Assembly: GCF_003194565.2 (NCBI RefSeq)
Contig: NZ_QICH01000002.1
Coordinates: forward strand, 62,001-126,000
DNA from: Kangiella spongicola
Lineage (GTDB): Bacteria; Pseudomonadota; Gammaproteobacteria; Enterobacterales; Kangiellaceae
Direction of reading: 5' to 3'
DNA: 64,000 nt
The translations under genes were made by a program, and so were the position numbers. A model generated the notes under the pieces. That model was not told the origin of the DNA and did no database searches. It worked only from the letters and a program-made list of their open reading frames with translations. Positions 54,555 through 64,000 of the stretch are shown piece after piece (positions within the stretch are counted from its first letter, which is position 1; each line of letters opens with the position of its first letter).

Positions 54555-55622
54555 TTATTTCAGATAACCATGCATAGGCAAACTGAACACAGTTTCAGCG
54601 AGCTTTTCAGCAACAGGGAAGTCCCCAGCTTGGTATCCCAGCTCCTTAAATGCACTCTGCTGATGCATGCAGGTACCATAGTAAATCATAGTGGGTGTGC
54701 CCTGTTCTTTATACTTTGCCATTGCGGCATCTCTATCTTCCGAAACCAATGTATATTGTGCCCATGAGCTTAAGTAACCATCCGGAATTTGCGGTGTTTT
54801 AAATGTCCCAGCTAAGCTATTTTCATAATTCTCAGCCGCTAGGTTCCTTGCAATTAGCTCTTTCGGAAACTCTGCCAACTTCTCTAATAATACAGCAGCC
54901 TGTATAGTGTCTAAGCGACTATTCATACCAATACGGACATTGTCGTATTTGTCCTTGCCTTTGCCGTGCACTCGATAAGATTTAATTAACTCGGCGTACT
55001 CGTCATTGTTCGTAAAAACAGCGCCACCATCACCATAGCACCCTAACGGTTTTGCTGGAAAAAAGCTCGTCGTGGCAATATCACCAAAACCTCCCGCTTT
55101 CTGACCATTAATGGCGCCACCAAAGCCTTGCGCGGCATCTTCGACAAGCTTCAGGTCATACTTTTTAGCAATCTTCTCAAGCTCTGGGTAGTTTGCGGGC
55201 AAACCAAAGAGGTCAACAGCTATAATGGCTTTAGGGGTTAATGTCCCCTCGGCAATGACGGCCTGTATGCGCTTTTCTAGGTCAATAGGACAGATATTGA
55301 AAGTCGATTCATCAGCATCAACAAATACCGGTGTTGCGCCTTCAAAAGCAATAACCTCTGCGGTAGCAAAAAAGGTAAAGGTCGGACAGAAAACGGCATC
55401 ACCCGGCTTAACATCGAGCACCATCATGGCAAGCGTTAATGCGTCTGTACCATTTCCGCAGGTAATAGCGTGTTTTACACCAACATATTCAGCAAGCTTC
55501 TCTTCAAGCTCCTGTACCTCTGGCCCCATGATATAGTGACCATGCTCTAATACGGCTTGAATGCGTTTATCTATTTTTGATTTTAAATGTTGATATTGTG
55601 CTTTTAAGTCAATGAACTGCAT
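54555..55622 (-). CDS. wbpE: Sugar-nucleotide 3-aminotransferase (WbpE-like, DegT family)
   Basis: This PLP enzyme of 355 residues begins MQFIDLKAQYQHLKSKID, typical of WbpE. The catalytic Lys is in TSFFPAKPLGCYGDGGAV. It should aminate C3 of the UDP-3-keto-GlcNAc uronate made by the WbpB-like dehydrogenase. The ATG at 55622 is used; a TTG at 55637 lies inside the preceding gene. It follows the acetyltransferase stop by one base. Confidence 0.9.
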   Translation of the reverse strand: MQFIDLKAQYQHLKSKIDKRIQAVLEHGHYIMGPEVQELEEKLAEYVGVKHAITCGNGTDALTLAMMVLDVKPGDAVFCPTFTFFATAEVIAFEGATPVFVDADESTFNICPIDLEKRIQAVIAEGTLTPKAIIAVDLFGLPANYPELEKIAKKYDLKLVEDAAQGFGGAINGQKAGGFGDIATTSFFPAKPLGCYGDGGAVFTNNDEYAELIKSYRVHGKGKDKYDNVRIGMNSRLDTIQAAVLLEKLAEFPKELIARNLAAENYENSLAGTFKTPQIPDGYLSSWAQYTLVSEDRDAAMAKYKEQGTPTMIYYGTCMHQQSAFKELGYQAGDFPVAEKLAETVFSLPMHGYLK

Positions 55623-55623
55623 A

Positions 55624-56214
55624 TTATTTCTCGTCAACCAACGTTAATGTACTACCTGAGAGTTGATAAACATCGCCAGTATGAGGACATGTCACTTGCT
55701 CTTCCCCTTCTAGCGGTAGCTCAAGTCTTTCACCATACTTACTTATCCAACCAATGTGTTTTGCCGGTACGCCAACCATCAATGCAAAGGGCTTAACATC
55801 GCTGTTCACGACAGCGCCAGCCCCAACTAAAGAATAACGACCAATGGTTACTCCGCAAACAATGGTACAGTTCGCGCCTAAGGTAGCGCCTTTTTTAACA
55901 AGAGTATCGCGGTATTCCGTTTTACGTTCAATAAAAGAGCGCGGGTTATATACATTAGTGAACACCATGCTAGGACCACAGAATACATCATCCTCCAAGT
56001 GTACATTGTCGTATACCGAAACGTTATTCTGAATTTTGACGTTATTACCTACCGTCACACGATTGCCAATAAAAACGTTCTGCCCCAGTGAGCATCCTTG
56101 TCCAATCTTCGCACCACCACAGACGTGAACAAAATGCCACACTCGCGTGTTTTCACCTATTTCGGCTCCTTCATCAACTATCGCCGAAGGGTGTACTTGA
56201 TATCCCTTACTCAC
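55624..56214 (-). CDS. wbpD: UDP-2-acetamido-3-amino-uronate N-acetyltransferase (WbpD-like)
   Basis: The 196-residue left-handed beta-helix enzyme begins with [25 protein letters not shown], the WbpD N-terminus. Hexapeptide repeats run to about residue 150 ([34 protein letters not shown]). It acetylates the 3-amino group to give UDP-2,3-diacetamido-2,3-dideoxyglucuronate. It lies between the wbpB- and wbpE-like genes, the same functional set as in Pseudomonas aeruginosa O5. Confidence 0.92.
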   Translation of the reverse strand: MSKGYQVHPSAIVDEGAEIGENTRVWHFVHVCGGAKIGQGCSLGQNVFIGNRVTVGNNVKIQNNVSVYDNVHLEDDVFCGPSMVFTNVYNPRSFIERKTEYRDTLVKKGATLGANCTIVCGVTIGRYSLVGAGAVVNSDVKPFALMVGVPAKHIGWISKYGERLELPLEGEEQVTCPHTGDVYQLSGSTLTLVDEK

Positions 56215-56216
56215 GA

Positions 56217-58451
<2,235 letters not shown>

Positions 58452-58452
<1 letters not shown>

Positions 58453-59723
58453 TACCAAATACCTTTAGTATCGATCAGATAATCGGACTCGATGATAGTC
58501 TGTTTAAACTCTTTGTGGTCGACTAGCATTAAATGGATATCAGCGTTACCCTTCGCATCTTCAAAAGTGGTTAGACATAATGCCACTTCAGACTCTGGCA
58601 GGCTTGCTATATTTGGCTCAACTGCTAACACAGTCCCAGAGTGTAACTCCGCAAGTTGCTTAGCAATATTTAATGCTGGGCTTTCTCGAAGATCATCAAT
58701 ATCTGGCTTGAATGCTAAGCCATAACACGCAACGGTTACATCTTCAATTCGTTTAGTTGGGTTGGCTTGTAGGAAGTCGCTAATAGCGATTTTTACTTTG
58801 TCAATAACCCAACTAGGTTTCGCATCATTCACCTGGCGTGCCGTGTGAATAATTTTTGCTTCATCAGGTGATTTGCTGATAATAAACCATGGGTCTACCG
58901 CGATACAGTGACCACCAACACCTGGACCAGGTTGCAATATATTTATGCGAGGATGACGGTTGGCAAGCGATATTAACTCCCAGACGTTAATATCCAGCTT
59001 ATCACAAATTATTGAAAGCTCGTTGGCAAAGGCTATTTGTACATCACGGCATGAATTTTCTGTCAGTTTAGCCATTTCTGCAGTGCGAGCATTAGTCACA
59101 ACACACTCACCTTCGACAAAGGTTTTATACAGTTCTACTGCTCTAGCTGAGCAGGCTTCTGAAACTCCGCCGATCACTCGGTCGTTAGATATTAACTCTT
59201 CGACAACATGACCTGGCAACACTCGCTCTGGGCAGTGTGCGATATTAACATCAAAGTCCGTCATCGCTTCGCTAGTAAACGATGGGAAGGAGAGGTCAGG
59301 ACGGGCTGCCGCTAGCCACTCTGCCATCTGCTCAGTAGCACCTACTGGCGAAGTGGATTCAAGAATCACTAAATCACCTTTTTTCAAGACTGGCGCAATT
59401 GCTTCAACAGCTGCCTTGATATAACTTAGGTCAGGCTCTGGAATTACGGAATCACTCTTTTTAAAAGGCGTCGGCACCGCAATTAAAAAAGCATCAGCTG
59501 GCTCCGGTTTAGTCGTCGCCTTAAAGTAACCCTCTTTTACAGCTGCGCTAACGATGCCTTCTAGGCCTGGCTCAACAATATGGATTTTGCCTTGGTTAAT
59601 GATATCGACTGCTTTTTGGTTTACATCGACTCCGATAACGGTTTTCTTACATGACGCAAACATCGCTGCCGTAGGTAGGCCTATATAGCCAAGTCCTACT
59701 ACTGATATTGTGTTGAATGACAT
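58452..59723 (-). CDS. wecC: UDP-N-acetyl-D-mannosamine dehydrogenase
   Basis: The 423-residue enzyme closely follows the E. coli WecC pattern: TISVVGLGYIGLPTAAMFAS at the start, LANRHPRINILQPGPGVGGHCIAVDPWF with the catalytic Cys (about residue 271), and LAFKPDIDDLRESPAL. It makes UDP-ManNAcA, one of the likely sugars of the glycan. Paired with wecB upstream. Distinct from the second dehydrogenase gene that follows. Confidence 0.93.
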
Positions 59724-59828
59724 CGTTTTCCTTGCTTTTAAATTGATAGTTTTGATTATATTGGTTTTGTTAAGTTAAACTGTTCTTGGGTTGACTTTAA
59801 AGTCTGGTATCCATGGACAGAGCTAATT

Positions 59829-60944
59829 TCAATTAGCTAAAGCATCGCAGATACGCTTACTAGCATTACCATCACCATAGGGGTTATGCGCTCGGCTCAT
59901 CGCAGCATAAGCATCTTCATCAGTCAGTAATTCGTTTAGTGATGAGGTAATTTTTTCTACATTTGTCCCTACAAGCTTAACCGTACCAGCAGCAACCGCT
60001 TCAGGGCGCTCAGTCGTATCGCGCATTACAAGAACTGGCTTCCCCAAGCTTGGAGCTTCTTCTTGGATTCCACCAGAGTCTGTAAGGATAATATGTGAGC
60101 GATTCATAAGGTACACAAAAGGCAAATACTGCTGTGGCTCGATGAGGAAAACATTATTAACATCCTTAAGGATGCGCTTTACAGGCTCTTGTACATTCGG
60201 ATTTAGATGAACCGGATATAAAATCTGCGCGCTGGGATGCGCTTTTGCAGTTTGTGCCAGAGCTTCGCAGATACGCTCAAAGCCGCCACCGAAGCTCTCC
60301 CGGCGATGACCTGTAACTAAAATCAGTTTTTTGCTCTCGTCAAGCATCGGGAATTGCATCGCTAGATCTTGTCTTAGCGTTGCATCGCCTTCAATCTGCT
60401 CTTTAACCATTAAAAGCGCATCAATCACGGTGTTACCAGTTATGTATATATGCTCTTGTGGGAAGTTTTCCTTGGCAAGATTTTCTTTAGAGTTATCGGT
60501 TGGTGCAAAGTGGTATTTGGTCAACTGCCCTGTTAATTTGCGGTTTGCTTCTTCAGGCCAAGGCGAATAAATATTACCTGTACGCAGGCCAGCTTCAACG
60601 TGCCCCACTGCAATTTGTTGGTAATAAGCCGTTAAACTCGCCGCGAACGTGGTCGCAGTATCTCCATGAACCAACACCACGTTCGGCTTGAACTCTTCTA
60701 GAACAGGCGTCAGCTCTAATAAAATACGGCTAGTCAGCTGTGGCAACGTCTGTCCTGCCTGCATCAAATTTAGATCATAATCCACAGTCAGCTTAAACAG
60801 CTCTATCACTTGGTCTAACATCTCTCGGTGCTGCGCAGTTACACATACCTTAGATTCAAAACGACTATCATTATTCAGAGCATGTACCAAAGGAGCCATT
60901 TTAATGGCTTCTGGGCGAGTGCCAAAAACGCTTAATACTTTCAT
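59829..60944 (-). CDS. wecB: UDP-N-acetylglucosamine 2-epimerase
   Basis: The 371-residue enzyme interconverts UDP-GlcNAc and UDP-ManNAc. [23 protein letters not shown] at the start and [21 protein letters not shown] are family signatures, and [13 protein letters not shown] and [18 protein letters not shown] follow. The ATG at 60944 fits the family start and has a better-spaced ribosome binding site than a GTG at 60953. It resembles E. coli WecB more than WbpI, which acts on the diacetamido-uronate. Confidence 0.94.
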   Translation of the reverse strand: MKVLSVFGTRPEAIKMAPLVHALNNDSRFESKVCVTAQHREMLDQVIELFKLTVDYDLNLMQAGQTLPQLTSRILLELTPVLEEFKPNVVLVHGDTATTFAASLTAYYQQIAVGHVEAGLRTGNIYSPWPEEANRKLTGQLTKYHFAPTDNSKENLAKENFPQEHIYITGNTVIDALLMVKEQIEGDATLRQDLAMQFPMLDESKKLILVTGHRRESFGGGFERICEALAQTAKAHPSAQILYPVHLNPNVQEPVKRILKDVNNVFLIEPQQYLPFVYLMNRSHIILTDSGGIQEEAPSLGKPVLVMRDTTERPEAVAAGTVKLVGTNVEKITSSLNELLTDEDAYAAMSRAHNPYGDGNASKRICDALAN

Positions 60945-60985
60945 TTTAATCACTTTCCCTATTTTAAACCCACAAAAGAGGTCTT

Positions 60986-61945
60986 TTAGTTGTGCTTGTT
61001 ATTCTTTAAGAAGTTCATGAGAAAAACAATAAATACAGATATAATCCCGCCCAAAATAACAGCTATGATTACCAGCAGTGCTCTCTTAGGCTTATCTTTC
61101 TCCTCCGGGGTTTTTGCCGCACTTACTGCTTTAAATACATACTCATCAGAAACCTGTGCAAGCATTTTAGATTTGTGTTGCTCTTGGATTAACTCACTAA
61201 ACATTGCTCTTAGCTCTGCATAGGATGTACTTTTGAATTGCTCTTCAAGGTATTGAATATTTTGGTTGGCTTCTTCTAAAGCTCGATCTTTCATCAGTTT
61301 GTTGATATCTTTAGTAAGCATATCTACCCACTCTTTTGCAATTTCTGGAGAGTAGTGTGTGACCGACACGCTAACTAAACCGGTATCTTTATCCTGACTG
61401 ATAGACAATCGTTCTTTGAATTCCTCGAATAACTCCCAACTACTAGGCTCCACAGTTTTGCCTTTAGGTGCCTCACGGACCCAGGTTTCAGTTGCTTCAT
61501 TATAAAGATCATCATCTATGATCAGCTTTTTCTTAGATTGGTCCCACCCTTCAGCCGCAAACAATTCTACTGCAATATTATGTTTATTAATAAATTCTTC
61601 TGCAAAACCCCAGCTTTTCATGATTTCCATTGCTATGACAGCATCTGATGATTCGCCTGCACCCAAGTTAATTCCAGCCATTGAAGCAAGGCCGCCAAAC
61701 TGTCCTGCTAGAGATGCTAATTTCCCACCAGTTCCACTTTCATTAGGCTGCAAAACTGCTGTTGCTTTATATTCATTAGGAAGGTAAAGCGCGTACCCAA
61801 CGGAAGCAATGGCAAAAATGAAAGTTACTCCAATAATGATCCACTTTCCTTTCCAGAGAATAGAAAAAAGTTCACGTAAGTCGATTTCGTCTTCGTGATG
61901 TGGTGGCTGAGTTTGACTTAATTGTTGATTGTTTTCACTTTTCAT
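60986..61945 (-). CDS. wzz: Chain-length determinant protein (Wzz family)
   Basis: The 319-residue inner-membrane protein has two membrane spans: [21 protein letters not shown] (about residues 33-53) and [21 protein letters not shown] near the C-terminus. The periplasmic part between them includes helices with coiled-coil character (about 205-260). Wzz sets the number of repeat units added by Wzy. There is no tyrosine-kinase domain, so this is an O-antigen-type co-polymerase and not a Wzc. Confidence 0.9.
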   Translation of the reverse strand: MKSENNQQLSQTQPPHHEDEIDLRELFSILWKGKWIIIGVTFIFAIASVGYALYLPNEYKATAVLQPNESGTGGKLASLAGQFGGLASMAGINLGAGESSDAVIAMEIMKSWGFAEEFINKHNIAVELFAAEGWDQSKKKLIIDDDLYNEATETWVREAPKGKTVEPSSWELFEEFKERLSISQDKDTGLVSVSVTHYSPEIAKEWVDMLTKDINKLMKDRALEEANQNIQYLEEQFKSTSYAELRAMFSELIQEQHKSKMLAQVSDEYVFKAVSAAKTPEEKDKPKRALLVIIAVILGGIISVFIVFLMNFLKNNKHN

Positions 61946-61964
61946 AATTTTCTAATTTTGTATA

Positions 61965-62003
61965 GAGATTGCTTCGGCCTAAAGGCCTCGCAATTACGAT
62001 TGT
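61965..62003. repeat. Dispersed hairpin repeat between wzz and wzi-like genes
   Basis: GAGATTGCTTCGGCC-TAAA-GGCCTCGCAATTACG is an inverted member of the CGTCATTRCGAG...CGAAGCAATCTC family. Its inner stem is GGCC/GGCC where other copies have GACTAC or GTGC. Confidence 0.75.
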
Positions 62004-62034
62004 TAGGTGGCTTGGTTAAACTAACATTGGCGAC

Positions 62035-63495
62035 TTATAACTCCATTGTCCATGAAAGCCCTACATTATATTTATCAGTATTAACTCCTGATATTTCAAA
62101 AGCTTTATCTTGATAGTCAATGGAAGCCGATAATAGACCGTGCTTAAAAGGTTTTTGGTATTTAAGCGACAGCCTGTTGAAGTTCAGTTCATTGGTCGCA
62201 ATAGTATGATTGTCTCCGACACCACCTTTATTCATGTCAACTTTTGAAACTGATACTTTATAACGAGAACCGGATGTTGTAGAAGCAAGCATACCAAAAG
62301 TTAGACTTTCAGAGTCTGCGTCGTATGTGGAACCAATACTTCTGCCTTCTGTACGATAACCTGTTCGATATATCCCGTGCTCATAAGTTACGTTTTTTGC
62401 GTACTCATTTTCGGTATCAGCATACTCTATAAAGCTAGTAACGAGTGTGTCGCCACCAAGAGTGAAATTATTTTTGTAACCAATTTGGAAGAATTTTCTA
62501 GAAGGCGCATAACCCGCTTCATCTTCACCAATTAATTGTCCATATATTGAACCGTGATAAGTTTCTGTAGGGAGTCTCCAGTCGAAATCGATCCCGGCTA
62601 TTTGGTTTCCTGCCTCACCAGAGTTGAGGCGATCATCACAACCATCTGCAATTTGATCACAATTGGTTCTACCTATTGCGAGATCGACCAAACTAGATAA
62701 TGACTCAGGTCTTCCCTCGCCTCCCCACTGCGCGGTTCGTCTTAAACCAATTTCTAATGAATCAAGTGGTTTAAAGGTTACTGACATCCCGATTAGTTTT
62801 GCATGAGGGATAAAGCGATCGCTTTCTAACTGCCCAGCGAAGGCTGAAACGGACCAAGGTCCGATCCATGATAACCAGTCGCTCTCAAAAGGATCTGCAT
62901 AATTTCTTTTTATAGATAAGCTTGGGACGGGCCTCGCGTTATTACTTAAAATAAGAGAACTGTCCCAACCGGGTCCATACCAACGCTCTTGTGCGCCGGC
63001 TGAAAAAATCCAGTTGCCCCAAATTCCTGCAACGTAGCTGTGATCCAGTCGCTCTTCTTCACCATCAAAAGGGCTGAATGCTTTAGTTGCTTCAATATTC
63101 CATGCAAAGCTTTTCGTCATACCTTTGTTGCTAGAGGTGATTTCAGCTTTTTCTCGACGGTCATCGCCAAAGTGTCGTAAAACCTTGCCTTCATTGCCCG
63201 CTTTTAGTGATAGTTCACTGCGTGTATCTGTTGAAGTTTCTATTCTTGCCTTTCTTTTGACACGCATTAATGCTGGGACTAAAGATTCTGGCACTTGGTC
63301 CAACTCCACATTATCAATATCTTTAACGATTCGAGCCCAAGGAAGTGGCCAAGTAGTTATTGGGGTGTTTATCACTCCATGTGCAGACAGTGCTTCGATG
63401 TCCGCTCTCAACCAAGCGTCACGCGTATCTAGCCAAGGCTCTGCCTTAACTATTGATCCGCTTAGTATTAATAATGCTATTAAAGTTTTTTTCAT
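62035..63495 (-). CDS. Capsule assembly Wzi family outer-membrane protein
   Basis: The 486-residue protein has a signal peptide (about residues 1-18, ending VKA) and the Wzi-type N-terminal helical part (DTRDAWLRADIEALSAHGVIN), then an amphipathic beta-barrel of alternating strands ending in an aromatic/acidic C-terminal strand (YNVGLSWTMEL). Wzi proteins bind exported polysaccharide at the cell surface. Its presence suggests that the glycan is surface-retained as a capsule or that this is a broader porin-like relative. Confidence 0.88.
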   Translation of the reverse strand: MKKTLIALLILSGSIVKAEPWLDTRDAWLRADIEALSAHGVINTPITTWPLPWARIVKDIDNVELDQVPESLVPALMRVKRKARIETSTDTRSELSLKAGNEGKVLRHFGDDRREKAEITSSNKGMTKSFAWNIEATKAFSPFDGEEERLDHSYVAGIWGNWIFSAGAQERWYGPGWDSSLILSNNARPVPSLSIKRNYADPFESDWLSWIGPWSVSAFAGQLESDRFIPHAKLIGMSVTFKPLDSLEIGLRRTAQWGGEGRPESLSSLVDLAIGRTNCDQIADGCDDRLNSGEAGNQIAGIDFDWRLPTETYHGSIYGQLIGEDEAGYAPSRKFFQIGYKNNFTLGGDTLVTSFIEYADTENEYAKNVTYEHGIYRTGYRTEGRSIGSTYDADSESLTFGMLASTTSGSRYKVSVSKVDMNKGGVGDNHTIATNELNFNRLSLKYQKPFKHGLLSASIDYQDKAFEISGVNTDKYNVGLSWTMEL

Positions 63496-63571
63496 AATGT
63501 TTTATTCGATATTCGAAGCTGAATGAGGTTACTTCGTTACATTCGCATGATGTAGTAAATCCAGCTACTCA

Positions 63572-63596
63572 TAGGGTGAGCCAAGACACACCCTAC
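63572..63596. repeat. TAGGGTG...CACCCTA hairpin repeat
   Basis: Perfect 7-base arms TAGGGTG (63572-63578) and CACCCTA (63589-63595) face each other around a short loop between the wzi-like gene and the export gene. It resembles intergenic hairpin repeats common in many proteobacteria. Confidence 0.55.
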
Positions 63597-63605
63597 GACT
63601 AGATC

Positions 63606-64000
63606 TTAGAAGCTATTAACCGCAGCCGCACCAAGAGCTAACTGATATACGATCTGGCTGACCTTGCTCCAGAGCTCTAAGCCATCTACACGGGGCGTGT
63701 CTAGTGGTACAACAATAGTATCGCCAGGCTCTATATTACTTGAGCTATGGCTTAGCCATGATGATTGGTTGGGTAGAACTACTGAGCCATCGGCTTTTAC
63801 TATATAAATAGCGTCGGAGTTCGCGGTATCTTTTTCGCCACCACTACGGTCTATGTAATCTTGATAATCATATTTCTCGCTGTAAAGATGTGATGTAGCG
63901 ACTTGCACCTCACCAACAACAGTAACTTCTTGTCGGAAACTTGGTACAATTAATTTGTCACCAGACTTTAGAATTATGTCTTCACTGTTATCGGCCAATA
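63606..64000 (-). CDS. Polysaccharide export (SLBB domain) protein, C-terminal part
   Basis: Only the last 130 or so residues are in the window; the gene continues past the right edge. SLBB-like segments are visible (EDIILKSGDKLIVPSFRQEVTVVGEV; then NIEPGDTIVVPLDTPRVD). The C-terminus LELWSKVSQIVYQLALGAAAV resembles the large OtnA-type export proteins of Vibrio-like capsule loci. These form the outer-membrane channel for polysaccharide. It is probably the head or near-head of the leftward locus; no JUMPstart element was seen within the window. Confidence 0.8.
   Translation of the reverse strand, partial: LADNSEDIILKSGDKLIVPSFRQEVTVVGEVQVATSHLYSEKYDYQDYIDRSGGEKDTANSDAIYIVKADGSVVLPNQSSWLSHSSSNIEPGDTIVVPLDTPRVDGLELWSKVSQIVYQLALGAAAVNSF

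Noticed and set aside
61946..64000. JUMPstart/ops element for the polysaccharide operon
   Set aside because: No GGCGGTAG-type sequence was seen on the minus strand in this part; it may lie beyond the window edge.

Overview
The window is a chromosomal segment of a gammaproteobacterium of moderate-to-low GC. The evidence is gene content and order: rpmA-rplU facing ispB; hda, a CDP-alcohol phosphatidyltransferase and a DUF2066 gene facing purM-purN; apbC facing metG; ubiT facing ubiU-ubiV; and an rnfABCDGE-nth operon. A Kangiella-like marine lineage is plausible, but that is an inference from overall gene content, not a proof. No rRNA operon, CRISPR array, transposase or phage gene was seen. There is one tRNA gene.

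Layout. 1-7.1 kb: ribosomal proteins L27 and L21 (L21 carries an unusual helix-hairpin-helix extension), octaprenyl diphosphate synthase, PEP carboxykinase, and a two-gene unit of a pentapeptide-repeat/class III nucleotide cyclase with a secreted beta-propeller protein. 7.2-18.8 kb: AhpD-like protein, Hda, phospholipid synthase, DUF2066, hypoxanthine phosphoribosyltransferase, OmpA-type lipoprotein, purMN, DUF3108, LemA plus a DUF2207 membrane protein, a GIY-YIG protein and dcd. 18.8-25.2 kb: apbC, metG, two unrecognised genes and gamma-glutamyltransferase. 25.2-34.3 kb: a chorismate mutase-like protein, the O2-independent ubiquinone hydroxylation genes ubiU, ubiV and ubiT, then the Rnf complex and endonuclease III. 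34.4-36.4 kb: a secreted M6-like metalloprotease preceded by a perfect TGTGA-N6-TCACA site. 36.4-37.4 kb: a gene-free, repeat-rich stretch ending in tRNA-Val(GAC).

37.4-64 kb is one long leftward polysaccharide (O-antigen or capsule) locus that runs off the right end of the window. From its upstream (right) end it encodes an export protein (partial), Wzi, Wzz, WecB and WecC (UDP-ManNAcA), a second nucleotide-sugar dehydrogenase with WbpB-, WbpD- and WbpE-like enzymes (UDP-2,3-diacetamido-2,3-dideoxyglucuronate), Wzx flippase, HisH/HisF/WbpG-like amidation genes, a glycosyltransferase, a Wzy-like polymerase, a broken PL6-like lyase gene, a bi-domain oxidoreductase, a heparinase II/III-like protein, and then a glycosyltransferase, phosphoglycosyltransferase, acetyltransferase, aminotransferase and 4,6-dehydratase set resembling PglA/C/D/E/F. 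The predicted product is an acidic glycan built from a bacillosamine-type sugar and amidinated diamino-uronic acids, made by a Wzx/Wzy route. The middle of this locus (about 47-54.5 kb) is visibly AT-richer than its flanks, which fits lateral acquisition of the unit-specific genes.

Short repeats of the family CGTCATTRCGAG...CGAAGCAATCTC recur inside the rnf operon, beside the tRNA and inside the polysaccharide locus. Their inner stems covary between copies. Two CRP-like sites and a class III cyclase suggest a cyclic-nucleotide theme, but no link between them is shown.
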